From positions 1 through 13,198 of the forward strand of contig CAJPKC010000007.1 in the NCBI GenBank assembly GCA_905370255.1: DNA of 13,198 bases, in the 5' to 3' direction. Source of the DNA: Streptococcus oralis. GTDB taxonomy: Bacteria > Bacillota > Bacilli > Lactobacillales > Streptococcaceae. Positions 6,499-13,198 of this stretch are shown here, piece by piece (within the stretch, counting starts at the first letter, position 1; each line of letters starts with the position of its first letter). The notes under the pieces were generated by a model, which saw nothing but the letters and a program-made list of their open reading frames with translations, was not told the DNA's origin and ran no database searches. Position numbers and translations under genes: made by a program.

Positions 6499-7253
6499 AG
6501 CTTGCCTCCTTTCTTTTCAACTAGATAGAGAGATAAGAAGAGATAGATTAGGGCTATTGGCAAATATGTAAAGAGTTTAAATCCTAGGTTTGTCGCCAAA
6601 ACATAACTCACTTGACTGGCGACTTGCTGGTAATCCACCAGAGACAGATATCCTATACCACCAAAAGGGAAAATCAGCTGTAGAAAAGCTGGTGCATGAC
6701 CAAATCCAACTCCAAGAAATCCTCCGAAAATCCCTAATGCCAGTATCAATGCCTGCTTCTTCAGTAAAAACTGCAAAGTCAAAAACAGACAGGTTAAGAC
6801 AAAAGAGGCTAGCAAGAAAATGACGATTTGCCAGAGGATTAGGCTAACAGGCATTTCTAGACCAGAAAAGTTTGCAATCAACTGGACTACTACTCCCTCC
6901 AAAATAGCGAGAAAGGTCAAAACGAACATAGTCAGGCCAAGCTTACTCAGAAAGATATGCCGTACATTTTCACCATTTGCCAAAAGCAGTTTGAAAGTGT
7001 TGCCCTCCTTCTCGTTCTTGACAATCCGGGATACAAAGAGAGCAATCACGATAGGGAGAATCAAGCCATTTACTTCTTTTATCATATAGAAAATTAGGCT
7101 AATCTGGTGCATGTCTGGATTACTTAGGTAGCGTGTAGCGGCTGCAATTGCCCAAGCAAATCCGACTCCCATAACTAGTATGCTAATGAGGAAGGATTTG
7201 GTTCGTTTTGCCTTGAGCAATTCAATAGACAAATTATTCAACATAAGACTCAC
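6495..7253 (-). CDS. lanE: Lantibiotic immunity ABC transporter permease LanE
   Basis: First of two ABC-2-type membrane subunits of the LanFEG immunity transporter. It has 252 residues, a normal size for LanE/MutE/ScnE proteins. About six membrane segments are visible (roughly 20-40, 53-77, 100-124, 135-160, 168-192 and 222-244), with the cytoplasmic loop RIVKNEKEGNTFKLLLANGE after the second, the equivalent of the loop in lanG that docks on the ATPase. It overlaps lanF by 4 bp and lanG by 4 bp, so the three are made as one coupled block. No promoter lies in front of it. No damage is seen. It presumably acts as a LanE-LanG heterodimer with two LanF subunits. Confidence 0.88.
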   Translation of the reverse strand: MSLMLNNLSIELLKAKRTKSFLISILVMGVGFAWAIAAATRYLSNPDMHQISLIFYMIKEVNGLILPIVIALFVSRIVKNEKEGNTFKLLLANGENVRHIFLSKLGLTMFVLTFLAILEGVVVQLIANFSGLEMPVSLILWQIVIFLLASFVLTCLFLTLQFLLKKQALILALGIFGGFLGVGFGHAPAFLQLIFPFGGIGYLSLVDYQQVASQVSYVLATNLGFKLFTYLPIALIYLFLSLYLVEKKGGKL

Positions 7254-8161
7254 TCCTTGGTTAAGTTGAGGAAGATAGATTCCAAGGTTTCTTGTTCTTG
7301 CTTCACTTCATAAATTGGAACTTTCTCGACTATTAAATCTCGTAACAAACTAGAAATCTGCTGATCGGCAAGGTTAGTCAGCTTGAGTTTATCCTCTTGT
7401 ATCTCCAACATCTTGCACGGATAACCAAATAACACTTGGCTAATGGCTTCACGTCGACCTCTAAAATCCCCACGCACTTCCAGCCATTTATTGGACTGAA
7501 TTTTACGAATTTCTCCCTCGTAAACGAGTTGACCATGATTGATAATCCCTACACGGTCAGCGATATGCTCTACTTCAGAAAGGATATGGGTAGAGATGAA
7601 GACAGTAATGCCCTGTTCTTTTGCCAACTTGATAATCAGTTCCCGAATTTCATGAATCCCTGCTGGGTCTAGCCCGTTAGTTGGTTCATCCAGTATCAAC
7701 AAACGCGGTTTCTTGACTAAGGCAAAGGCTAAAGCCAAACGCTGTTTCATACCCAGAGAATAATCTTTAACCAATTTTTTCTTGTTTTTAGGTTGATCTA
7801 ACCCAACAATTTTCAAGGTTTCCTGAATATTTTTCTTATCAAATCCAAGGATTTTTTGGAAAACCAAGAGATTTTCATAGCCTGTCAAATTAGGATAATA
7901 AGACGGTTCTTCAATCATAGAGCCAATTTGATTAAGATACTGCTTGTCCGTACCTATAGATTGACCGAACACTTCAATCTCCCCAGCTGTACGAGAAATC
8001 AAAGACAAAATCATCTTCATTGTGGTTGTTTTACCAGCTCCATTTGGACCTAGAAAACCATAAATCTCACCTTGTTGAACTGATAAGGAACTAAGGTTAA
8101 CTACCTGAGTGTCCTTAAATGCCTTTTGTAAGTTTTTTATCTGTAAAACATTACTAATCAT
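7250..8161 (-). CDS. lanF: Lantibiotic immunity ABC transporter ATPase LanF
   Basis: ATPase of the LanFEG immunity exporter. The 303 residues contain Walker A GPNGAGKT (38-45), signature YSLGMKQR (134-141), Walker B LLILDEP (154-160) with D158/E159, and the H-loop in STHIL (H192). The Q-loop position reads MIEEPSYYP (82-90), with Glu instead of Gln. This is the E-loop described for lantibiotic immunity ATPases and separates LanF from ordinary drug or bacitracin ATPases. The C-terminal ~90 residues form the usual LanF extension. ATG overlaps the stop of the lanT remnant (8156-8154), with AAAGGAGG eight bases upstream lying inside that remnant. The gene has probably kept its place behind the lanA promoter after the deletion, so its expression may still follow the lantibiotic promoter. 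Confidence 0.92.
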   Translation of the reverse strand: MISNVLQIKNLQKAFKDTQVVNLSSLSVQQGEIYGFLGPNGAGKTTTMKMILSLISRTAGEIEVFGQSIGTDKQYLNQIGSMIEEPSYYPNLTGYENLLVFQKILGFDKKNIQETLKIVGLDQPKNKKKLVKDYSLGMKQRLALAFALVKKPRLLILDEPTNGLDPAGIHEIRELIIKLAKEQGITVFISTHILSEVEHIADRVGIINHGQLVYEGEIRKIQSNKWLEVRGDFRGRREAISQVLFGYPCKMLEIQEDKLKLTNLADQQISSLLRDLIVEKVPIYEVKQEQETLESIFLNLTKE

Positions 8162-8340
8162 TATGAACTTCCTCCTTTAAACCAAATAATTTTCTATAAT
8201 TTTGATTTCTATAAATCAAATTATCATGAGTATCTTTGATAACATCTCCACTACTCTTATCAACAAAAATGATAGAATCAACATAATTCACAATATCTAA
8301 TTGGTGACTCACTATTACCATTGTTTTGTCTGAATAAAAT
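8154..8340 (-). pseudogene. lanT: 3' remnant of lanT (lantibiotic exporter/protease)
   Basis: The last ~60 codons of a bacteriocin ABC exporter remain. The frame reads SDKTMVIVSHQLDIVNYVDS (from 8333), then IIFVDKSSGDVIKDTHDNL and ends IYRNQNYRKLFGL plus eight residues at TAG 8154. The DKTxVIVSHxLDIV block is the H-loop region of exporter ATPases, and the RNxxYRKLF end is typical of LanT/bacteriocin exporters. The peptidase domain, membrane domain, Walker A and signature are gone. Its upstream neighbour is the leader of a lantibiotic precursor, out of frame with it, so one deletion seems to have removed the lanA core, the modification enzyme and about 90% of lanT. The stop overlaps the lanF start. 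Confidence 0.82.
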
Positions 8341-8449
8341 GAATTATTCCACTACCAGCACCAAGAACGTTATCAAGTTCTTCAAGAGTTAATTCTTGAA
8401 GAGAATTCATTACTTCAATCTCAACGAGATTCTTTTGTTGTTTAGCCAT
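8315..8449 (-). pseudogene. lanA: Lantibiotic precursor with leader intact and core deleted (lanA-lanT junction)
   Basis: A 44-codon frame with a good ribosome site (GAGG, spacing about 8). It starts MAKQQKNLVEIEVMNSLQEL and continues TLEELDNVLGAGSGIIH. This is a class II lantibiotic leader: an ELTLEELDNVLGAG stretch ending in the double-glycine type GA site, like leaders of the lacticin 481 / streptococcin A-FF22 group, whose cores begin Gly-x-Gly-hydrophobic. After about five core residues the sequence crosses into lanT in another frame (FIQTKQW, stop 8317-8315). The Ser/Thr/Cys ring-forming core is absent, so no lantibiotic can be made. A translated leader could remain as a short peptide. 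The junction lies between about 8350 and 8335. Confidence 0.82.
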
Positions 8450-8510
8450 TTGGAAATACCTCACTGATTAAAATTTATTTGAGAAGTATCTCTATCTAGG
8501 TTATGTCTTT

Positions 8511-8558
8511 ATTATAGACATGCTAGATTAATTTTAAACTAAGCTAACCTTAATTTTA
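8511..8558 (-). promoter_or_regulatory. lanA promoter with tandem repeats, candidate response-regulator site
   Basis: On the minus strand a perfect -10 TATAAT (8516-8511) has no good -35. Two copies of TAAAATTAA (plus strand TTAATTTTA at 8528-8536 and 8550-8558) lie upstream with a 22-bp start-to-start spacing, about two helical turns. The nearer copy covers the -35 position. This is the usual layout for an OmpR-type activator of a lantibiotic operon. The distal copy also forms part of an inverted repeat, CTTAAT-N5-ATTAAG (8549-8565). The divergent regulator gene is the likely source of the binding protein. Confidence 0.55.
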
Positions 8559-8576
8559 CATTAAGATTAAAGTATC

Positions 8577-8607
8577 TTGCTTTTTTCACTCTTTTAAATG
8601 GTATAAT
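8577..8607 (+). promoter_or_regulatory. Promoter of the OmpR-type regulator/kinase operon
   Basis: TTGCTT (8577-8582), a 19-bp spacer and an extended -10 TGGTATAAT (hexamer 8602-8607) lie just ahead of GAGG (8618-8621) and the ATG at 8629. The promoter is divergent from the lanA promoter, and the shared 180-bp intergenic region holds the repeats described there. Confidence 0.6.
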
Positions 8608-8628
8608 ATAGATAAGCGAGGTAAGATT

Positions 8629-9327
8629 ATGAATTTCGAACAACAACTCCTGAATAAGCACATCCTTATCATTGATGACGATAAAATTTTAAACTCTTCC
8701 ATAAGAGATATTCTCACTGCCTACGGATTTTCCAATCTAACATCAGCCTATGATATAGAATCTAGTTTGGACATGATTGAAACAGAGCAGTTCGACCTTT
8801 TCCTTTTGGACATTATGCTACCCGATGGGGATGGCTACACATTAGCAAAACATATCCGAAAAAAAGGCGATACTCCTATCCTCTTTCTGACTGCCAAAAA
8901 TAATCCTGAAGATGAGGTAGCTGGTTTCAATGCTGGTGGTGATGATTATGTCATGAAACCCTTCATTCCAAAAAATCTTATCTATCGTATTATGGCTCTG
9001 CTCCGGAGAAGCTATAAATCAGAACAGGAAGCAATACAGATTGGACAGACTTTGGTGAGTTTTCGGAATGCAACAGTACAAAAAAATGGAGCAGAAATTT
9101 CTATTACGCCAATTGAAATTCAGATTTTGAAAAAACTTTACGATAATAAAAATTACATCGTTTCAACCGAATCTCTCTGTGATACGATTTGGGGAGTGGA
9201 TAGCTTTGGTTATGAAAACTCTTTGACTGTACATATTCGGAAAATTCGAGAAAAAATAGAAGAAAATCCTTCAAAACCTCAATATTTAAAGACAGCTAAA
9301 GGGCTGGGATATAAATTGTTATCATGA
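8629..9327 (+). CDS. OmpR-type response regulator of the lantibiotic locus (LanR-like)
   Basis: Two-component transcription factor of 232 residues, the normal length for this family. The receiver domain has the acidic cluster D16-D18, phospho-acceptor D61 in LLDIMLPDGDGY, T89 in FLTAK and K110 in VMKPF. The winged-helix output domain (about 135-231) ends in the conserved ENSLTVHIRKIREKI...KTAKGLGYKL pattern. Start supported by GAGG seven bases upstream. It is divergent from the lanA/lanFEG remnant and overlaps the kinase gene by 4 bp. Similar regulator-kinase pairs (ScnRK, SalRK, NisRK) control lantibiotic operons, so control of lanFEG through the repeats at 8528-8558 is the best inference. 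It is intact, which implies that immunity may still be inducible, perhaps by lantibiotics from other strains. Confidence 0.93.
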   Translation: MNFEQQLLNKHILIIDDDKILNSSIRDILTAYGFSNLTSAYDIESSLDMIETEQFDLFLLDIMLPDGDGYTLAKHIRKKGDTPILFLTAKNNPEDEVAGFNAGGDDYVMKPFIPKNLIYRIMALLRRSYKSEQEAIQIGQTLVSFRNATVQKNGAEISITPIEIQILKKLYDNKNYIVSTESLCDTIWGVDSFGYENSLTVHIRKIREKIEENPSKPQYLKTAKGLGYKLLS

Positions 9328-10694
9328 TTATGAACCAAACCAAAATTTTAAGGTATTCACTAAAGAAATTTATCTTTTTTTCCATCATTATCTTTATTAC
9401 CAATATTATTCTAATTGCCAGTTTTGTTTTCTACATTAGAGAAAAGCAAACTGCTACCGAGACTGTAAAAATAATTTCTGAACACATTACCATCACAAAA
9501 AATAACGTCCACATACCTAAAAATGATATTTCTAGTCTAAAAGAACAAAAGTTATGGCTCATGGTATTGGATAAGCAGACTGGAAAACAAGTGTACGAAC
9601 AGTATAAACCTAAAGAAGTTCCTTCGCAATTTGACTATGGGGACATTTTACAGTTTTCTCGCTATTATCTTTCAGATTATCCTGTTTTTAGTCAGATAAA
9701 AGGTGGCTACATCATTGTTGTTGGTTTTCCAAAAGATAAAATTGCTCGTTATAGTTATAATTACTTAGATATAGATAGTATTCGCCTGATTCCACTAGTA
9801 GCATTTGGAGTATTGCTTTTCAACTGCCTTTATTTCGCTTTTCTTTACTACTATGGTGTGACGCATATCAATCGTAAAATTGCGCCTCTTGTAACTGCTA
9901 TTCAGAATCTCCCAGATGGTTTGAAAAATCCAATAAATTCTATATCAGAACTAGAATATCTTACAACTGCAATTAATCAAACCGATACTCTACTCAAAGA
10001 GAATGAAGTCTTTAAAGAGCAATGGATTTCAGGTATTGCACACGATATCAAAACACCTCTTTCTGTCATCATTTCTAACGCGTCCTTGTTAAATGATTCT
10101 GAACTAGATACACAGTCTAAAAAACATATCCCCCCAATATTGACGGAATCCTATTACATCCAAAATATTTTAAATGATCTAAATATAGTAGCTCGCCTTT
10201 CATCCGGTCATCTTCAATTAAATCAGACTGAAACAAAAATTATCCCCTTCTTCAAAGACATTCTCATCCATATTTTAAATCAAGAAATCTGGAATGATTT
10301 TGAATTTGAATTTGATTACGATTATTCACTTGTTAATCAATCTATCATGATTGAGCAGTTTTTAATCACAAGAGTTATCCATAATATCATCTACAACTCT
10401 GTTTTACATAACGAAAAGGGTTGCACAATAAGAATCAACTTATTCAAAAAAGATACAAATGTAATTGTCGAAATCAAAGATAATGGACAGGGAGCTTCAC
10501 CAGAAAAAATTGCTGAACTTAATGAATTATCTTTTAAAAACATTGATATTTCTAAAATTAGAACGACTGGAATTGGGCTAAAAATTTCAAAACAAATTGT
10601 TGATTTGCATCAGGGCTCTATTTCGTTTGCTAGTGTCCAAAATGAATTCTTTGAAAGTATCATTTCACTTCCGATTTTCAACATTACCAATTAG
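9324..10694 (+). CDS. Sensor histidine kinase of the lantibiotic locus (LanK-like)
   Basis: Membrane kinase of 456 residues. Seen: transmembrane segment 1 (about 16-38), an extracellular sensor of roughly 110 residues (about 40-150), and segment 2 (about 154-178). A short linker is followed by a HisKA domain with the phospho-acceptor H240 in GIAHDIKTPLS. The HATPase domain has N-box RVIHNIIYNSVLHN, DNGQGAS and TTGIGLKISKQIV. This is the EnvZ/OmpR-type architecture with an external loop expected in LanK sensors that detect the mature peptide. ATG overlaps the regulator stop (ATGA); a second in-frame ATG lies two codons on. A terminator follows directly. The cognate signal is unknown; since the local lanA is broken, it cannot be the strain's own product. 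Confidence 0.92.
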   Translation: MIMNQTKILRYSLKKFIFFSIIIFITNIILIASFVFYIREKQTATETVKIISEHITITKNNVHIPKNDISSLKEQKLWLMVLDKQTGKQVYEQYKPKEVPSQFDYGDILQFSRYYLSDYPVFSQIKGGYIIVVGFPKDKIARYSYNYLDIDSIRLIPLVAFGVLLFNCLYFAFLYYYGVTHINRKIAPLVTAIQNLPDGLKNPINSISELEYLTTAINQTDTLLKENEVFKEQWISGIAHDIKTPLSVIISNASLLNDSELDTQSKKHIPPILTESYYIQNILNDLNIVARLSSGHLQLNQTETKIIPFFKDILIHILNQEIWNDFEFEFDYDYSLVNQSIMIEQFLITRVIHNIIYNSVLHNEKGCTIRINLFKKDTNVIVEIKDNGQGASPEKIAELNELSFKNIDISKIRTTGIGLKISKQIVDLHQGSISFASVQNEFFESIISLPIFNITN

Positions 10695-10696
10695 AT

Positions 10697-10738
10697 AAAA
10701 AAATGGAGAAGAATCATTAGAGTTTTCTCCATTTTTTT
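10697..10738. terminator. Bidirectional terminator between the kinase gene and the membrane-protein remnant
   Basis: A-tract, AAATGGAGAA (10701-10710), a 14-base loop, TTCTCCATTT (10725-10734) and a T-tract. U-tracts appear on both strands, so it can end the plus-strand kinase transcript and the minus-strand remnant that converges on it. Confidence 0.85.
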
Positions 10739-10861
10739 CATCTTATCTTCCACTTATACCCTGCCCAGCCCGCCAAGACAAGCAAAGCAAGGTTAAAGAT
10801 GATAAAGAAAGTCGTAAAACCAATTAATCCATTCTGTGCCAAATCTTCCGTGTTGGAATTC
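10738..10861 (-). pseudogene. 3' remnant of an unidentified membrane protein, truncated at the insertion sequence
   Basis: The minus strand encodes an uninterrupted C-terminus without a start: NSNTEDLAQNGLIGFTTFF, then IIFNLALLVLAGWAGYKWKIR, stop TGA (10740-10738). It shows one hydrophobic span and a basic cytoplasmic tail, typical of the end of a polytopic or small membrane protein. I cannot identify it. The frame meets a stop as soon as it enters the insertion-sequence end at about 10862. The 5' part is not found on the other side of the element, so insertion was accompanied by deletion. Confidence 0.6.
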
Positions 10862-10904
10862 TGTCAATATTTTGGACACATTTTGGGAGGAAAATTTGAA
10901 GGCT

Positions 10905-11300
10905 AGCGCCCTTCGGTTGCTGGACCCCTTCTACGACCAATTCTCTGTACTCTACAGGGGACTAGTCATTCAATTTTTGTTGAATTCTAGTTTCATTATA
11001 AAATATGATGTAATTTTTGACAATATCTGTTATACTATCTCCAGTTATGTTTCTTCACTTATGGAGAGAGAAGGTTTCAGACTTGAAAACAGAGTGAAAC
11101 CATTCGATACAGGCATTATCTGCTATTTCGCCTCTTTTCTGAGAATTCTTACACTCCTTTTTCCAGCGATAAAAGGTGGAGCGTTTGATGCCGAAACACT
11201 CTAAAATAATCGATACAGGGCACGTTTTCTTATACTCTTCCACTAGCTTGATAAGACTTACTTTGTCGATTTTCTTACCAAGCTCTGATACTTTTTTAGT
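10905..11300 (-). pseudogene. IS3-family transposase orfB, core deleted and with two stops
   Basis: After a -1 shift at the A6G run the frame reads KKVSELGKKIDKVSLIKLVE and TCPVSIILECFGIKRSTFYRW, the helix-turn-helix region that begins IS3 orfB proteins. At KNSQKRGEIADN it jumps to the end of the integrase core, DNACIEWFHSVFKSETFSLHK, whose Glu (in ACIEW) corresponds to the last residue of the DDE triad. A TGA (11057-11055) follows, then IVKNYIIFYNETRIQQKLND, a TAG (10964-10962) and SPVEYREL, the usual orfB tail. The two catalytic Asp residues and about 150-200 codons between are absent. This is a dead remnant. Confidence 0.75.
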
Positions 11301-11548
11301 AATTCCACCTGCAAATGTAACTGTTCCACTTCAGATAATTGTTTCATTCCTTTACCATAAGTATATTGTTTCCCCACGGGTTGGTGGAAACGGTACAATT
11401 CATCATTCTGATACCATCGCTACCAGGTCTTGGCCTGACTAGCATTTTTGATGCTGAGGGTATCCATGATAACTTTATTTGATTTGCCTGCCTTCTTCAT
11501 TTCGATACAGGCTAGCTTAGTTTCTACCGAATATGCTTTTTTGACCAT
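11258..11548 (-). pseudogene. IS3-family orfA with an internal stop
   Basis: It starts MVKKAYSVETKLACIEMKKA and continues with a helix-turn-helix segment, NKVIMDTLSIKNASQAKTW, then TAG in place of a codon, then RWYQNDELYRFHQPVGKQY. A leucine-rich helix, SEVEQLHLQVELLKK, follows. The HTH plus leucine zipper of about 96 residues is the standard orfA layout. The CAG to TAG change breaks it. The A6G run at 11297-11291 (A AAA AAG) near its end is the family's programmed -1 frameshift site. Confidence 0.75.
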
Positions 11549-11553
11549 AACAA

Positions 11554-11595
11554 AACACCCCTGTTTCTAGTTTACCAGAATTCAACAGGAGTGTT
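11554..11595. repeat. Hairpin at the 5' end of the insertion sequence
   Basis: AACACCCCTGTT (11554-11565) and AACAGGAGTGTT (11584-11595) form an 11-of-12 stem with an 18-base loop. In minus-strand RNA entering from pbp1A the stem includes the AGGGG sequence just ahead of the orfA ATG, so it would hide that ribosome site. Such hairpins are known to protect insertion sequences from readthrough transcription. Confidence 0.55.
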
Positions 11596-11650
11596 TTCTT
11601 GTGTCTCATTTTATGGGTGCAGTGCCGTTATTCTCAGTTTTTTATATATT

Positions 11651-13198
11651 TTATTGTTGTCTTCGTGGATTTTGTTGGGGTTGATTTTGTTGTTGAGAAT
11701 TTGCAGATGAGTTTGGTTGCGTTGCATTTGGATTAGTAGTACCATTCGTATTTTCATTTGAAGAGCTTTCACTTTCAGTTGTTGAAGTTGAACTTGAGCT
11801 AGAGCTCTCTGTTGTCGAACTTGCTTGAGTTGATTGTGGAATCCAGTTGCTACGTGCACCATTCTTGAAGACGTAATCACCGCTTCTATAAAGTCCTTCT
11901 GGCATTGTCCAGTCATCAGGATGATCTTCCTCTGCTAGATACTGCATCATAGAACGATAGATGCTAGTGGCAACAGTAAAGCCATCACCAACGATTGGAG
12001 TAAGGCGGTTTGAGTAACCGGTCCAGACTGCCATTGAATACTTACGGGTATAACCAACAAACATTTCGTCTGGAGCAACAAATTGACTTGTTTTAATGTG
12101 GTTTTCAATCTCTTCATCAGTGTAGTTTGATGTACCAGTTTTACCTGCTTGTGGAAGCCATGAAATATAAGCGTCTCGACCTGTACCAGAGTATAATACT
12201 GTTTTCATCATTTCTGTCATCATATAGGCGGTTGTTTCTTTCATAGCACGAGTACCTTGATCAGAAAACTCTTTTGAACTACCGTCGCTAAAGACAATTT
12301 TATTGATATACATTGGTTTGTGATAGATACCACCGTTAGCAAATGCAGCATAGGCGGCAGCCATTTTTTCACTACTTGCACCGTACTGTTTACCTGATTC
12401 AGTCGTATTACTTGAAATTGCGTTTGCATATACCATGGTTGGATAATCAATGCCAAGTCCGTTTAAGAATTTTTTGGCTTTATCGAGTCCAACTCTATCG
12501 AGAGTTTCAACTGCTGGTACGTTACGAGATTGTTGGATAGCAGTTTGAAGAGTGATGTTACCATAATAGCCACGATCCCAGTTGTAGACTGGAGTATTTG
12601 TACCTGGGAAGTTATATGGTACATCCTTAAGCATATAAGCAGTTGAGTCATAAATGTCGTATTCAAGTGCAGGTGCATAGTCCGTAATTGGTTTCATAGT
12701 TGAACCCCAGTCACGGTTTGTTTCCACTGCTTGGTTAGTACCAAAGGATACATTGCTAGCTTGGTGACGAGATCCGAGTTGGGCAATAACTTTACCATTT
12801 GTAACGTCTACGATAGTAGAAGCTGCTTGGATATCATCATCAGGATAGTTTACGTATTGATCAGTGTTATAGACGTCCCAAAGGTGTTTTTGTACCTCTT
12901 GGTCGACGTTGGTATAGACTTCCATACCTGTTGTTAATAGATTATAACCTGTTTCTTGTTCTACTTGGTCAATAACCTCTTTAAGATAGTTATCCATGTA
13001 CTGTGGATAGCTATTAACAGATTTTAGACTTTGAAGTCCATCGGTGATTGGAGTATTGATGGCTGTTTCATATTGCTCAGCTGTAAGGTAACCTTGTTTT
13101 TGCATTTCTGACAAAACGAGGTTTCGTCTTTCAAGGGCGGCTTCAGGATGAGAATAAGGATCGTACTGGTTTGGAGCCTGCGGCATACCTGCTAAGAG
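11651..13198 (-). CDS. pbp1A: Class A penicillin-binding protein 1a, 5' end outside the window
   Basis: Bifunctional peptidoglycan synthase (glycosyltransferase plus DD-transpeptidase); only the second part is present, with the frame open to the right edge (about 515 residues). Active-site motifs are STMK (12703-12692), SRN 58 residues later and KTG 187 residues after the first. These are the distances between S370, S428 and K557 of pneumococcal PBP1a, which places the first visible Met near residue 209 and the full length near 719. STMK has Thr at 371, and TSQF is kept at 574-577. These positions are altered in many penicillin-resistant pneumococcal mosaics, so this allele looks unaltered there. 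The C-terminal ~60 residues are a low-complexity Ser/Thr/Glu then Asn/Gln/Pro tail, as in Mitis-group PBP1a. The gene ends about 30 bp before the insertion sequence, and I see no native terminator left. Confidence 0.95.
   Translation of the reverse strand, partial: LLAGMPQAPNQYDPYSHPEAALERRNLVLSEMQKQGYLTAEQYETAINTPITDGLQSLKSVNSYPQYMDNYLKEVIDQVEQETGYNLLTTGMEVYTNVDQEVQKHLWDVYNTDQYVNYPDDDIQAASTIVDVTNGKVIAQLGSRHQASNVSFGTNQAVETNRDWGSTMKPITDYAPALEYDIYDSTAYMLKDVPYNFPGTNTPVYNWDRGYYGNITLQTAIQQSRNVPAVETLDRVGLDKAKKFLNGLGIDYPTMVYANAISSNTTESGKQYGASSEKMAAAYAAFANGGIYHKPMYINKIVFSDGSSKEFSDQGTRAMKETTAYMMTEMMKTVLYSGTGRDAYISWLPQAGKTGTSNYTDEEIENHIKTSQFVAPDEMFVGYTRKYSMAVWTGYSNRLTPIVGDGFTVATSIYRSMMQYLAEEDHPDDWTMPEGLYRSGDYVFKNGARSNWIPQSTQASSTTESSSSSSTSTTESESSSNENTNGTTNPNATQPNSSANSQQQNQPQQNPRRQQ

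Larger units (their letters stand above)
10862..11621 (-). mobile_element. Internally deleted IS3-family insertion sequence
   Basis: About 760 bp lie between the pbp1A 3' end and the membrane-protein remnant, against about 1.2-1.5 kb for a complete IS3-family element. The pieces are in the right order on the minus strand: orfA, an A6G frameshift site, the start of orfB and the end of orfB. The catalytic centre of orfB is missing, and in-frame stops occur in both genes, so it cannot move by itself. The likely ends are TGCACCCATAAAATGAGACACA (from 11621) and TGTCAATATTTTGGACACA (from 10862), which share TG at the tip and GACACA inside. The exact ends and any target duplication are not clear by eye. 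Confidence 0.75.

Noticed and set aside
10836..11204. 122-codon open frame on the plus strand across the insertion-sequence end
   Set aside because: It is antisense to the orfB remnant, whose minus-strand frame matches IS3 transposase motifs; it also starts inside the membrane-protein remnant and has no ribosome site.
11611..11916. 101-codon minus-strand frame over the end of pbp1A
   Set aside because: It is a +1 shadow of the low-complexity Gln/Ser tail of PBP1a; the Gln-rich look comes from CAA repeats read in another frame.
1..13198. tRNA, rRNA, CRISPR array or riboswitch
   Set aside because: No cloverleaf, rRNA-like sequence, regularly spaced repeats or long structured leader of a known class was seen on reading both strands by eye.

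Overview
The window looks like chromosome of a Mitis-group Streptococcus (S. mitis/oralis/infantis, close to S. pneumoniae). It is AT-rich with Gram-positive signals: strong AGGAGG ribosome sites, sigmaA promoters and U-tract hairpin terminators. The right edge is the C-terminal ~515 residues of a class A penicillin-binding protein. It keeps the active-site spacing, numbering and Ser/Thr/Asn/Gln tail of pneumococcal PBP1a, but is divergent in sequence. The species is inferred from recall of the pneumococcal protein, not from a search.

Layout from right to left. (1) 11651-13198: 3' part of pbp1A, minus strand. (2) 10738-11621: scar downstream of pbp1A, made of an internally deleted IS3-family insertion sequence and the last ~40 codons of an unidentified membrane protein. 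(3) 8629-10694, plus strand: OmpR-type response regulator and sensor kinase. (4) 5770-8449, minus strand: remains of a lacticin-481-type (class II) lantibiotic operon. The precursor gene keeps its leader but is fused by a deletion to the last ~60 codons of the exporter/protease LanT; no modification enzyme is left. The immunity transporter lanF-lanE-lanG is intact and translationally coupled, and ends at a strong terminator. (5) 4956-5656, minus strand: a short transcription unit not visible as ordinary ORFs. It holds two tandem decayed genes for related Cys-rich peptides sharing an RCGx(C/*)FTxSYEC...NVRC core, then an intact 35-residue single-span membrane peptide and a terminator. (6) 1-4861, minus strand: a BceAB/FtsX-type ABC transporter, then a polytopic histidine kinase and a LuxR/NarL-type response regulator that runs off the left edge.

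The window therefore reads as two bacteriocin-related modules that have lost their peptides and biosynthetic enzymes while both sensing systems and both transporters stay open, as in an immunity-only locus. The two halves of the left module are tied together by a shared element, TTGCAC-N4-TACTCAT, placed exactly 21 bp upstream of the -10 box of both the Cys-rich peptide unit and the BceAB-type operon. The neighbouring LuxR-type regulator is the obvious candidate to bind it. The right module has its own candidate operator, two TTAATTTTA repeats 22 bp apart ahead of the lantibiotic -10. The main points to check are the peptide family, the common regulatory element, and whether the peptide lesions are real or assembly errors.
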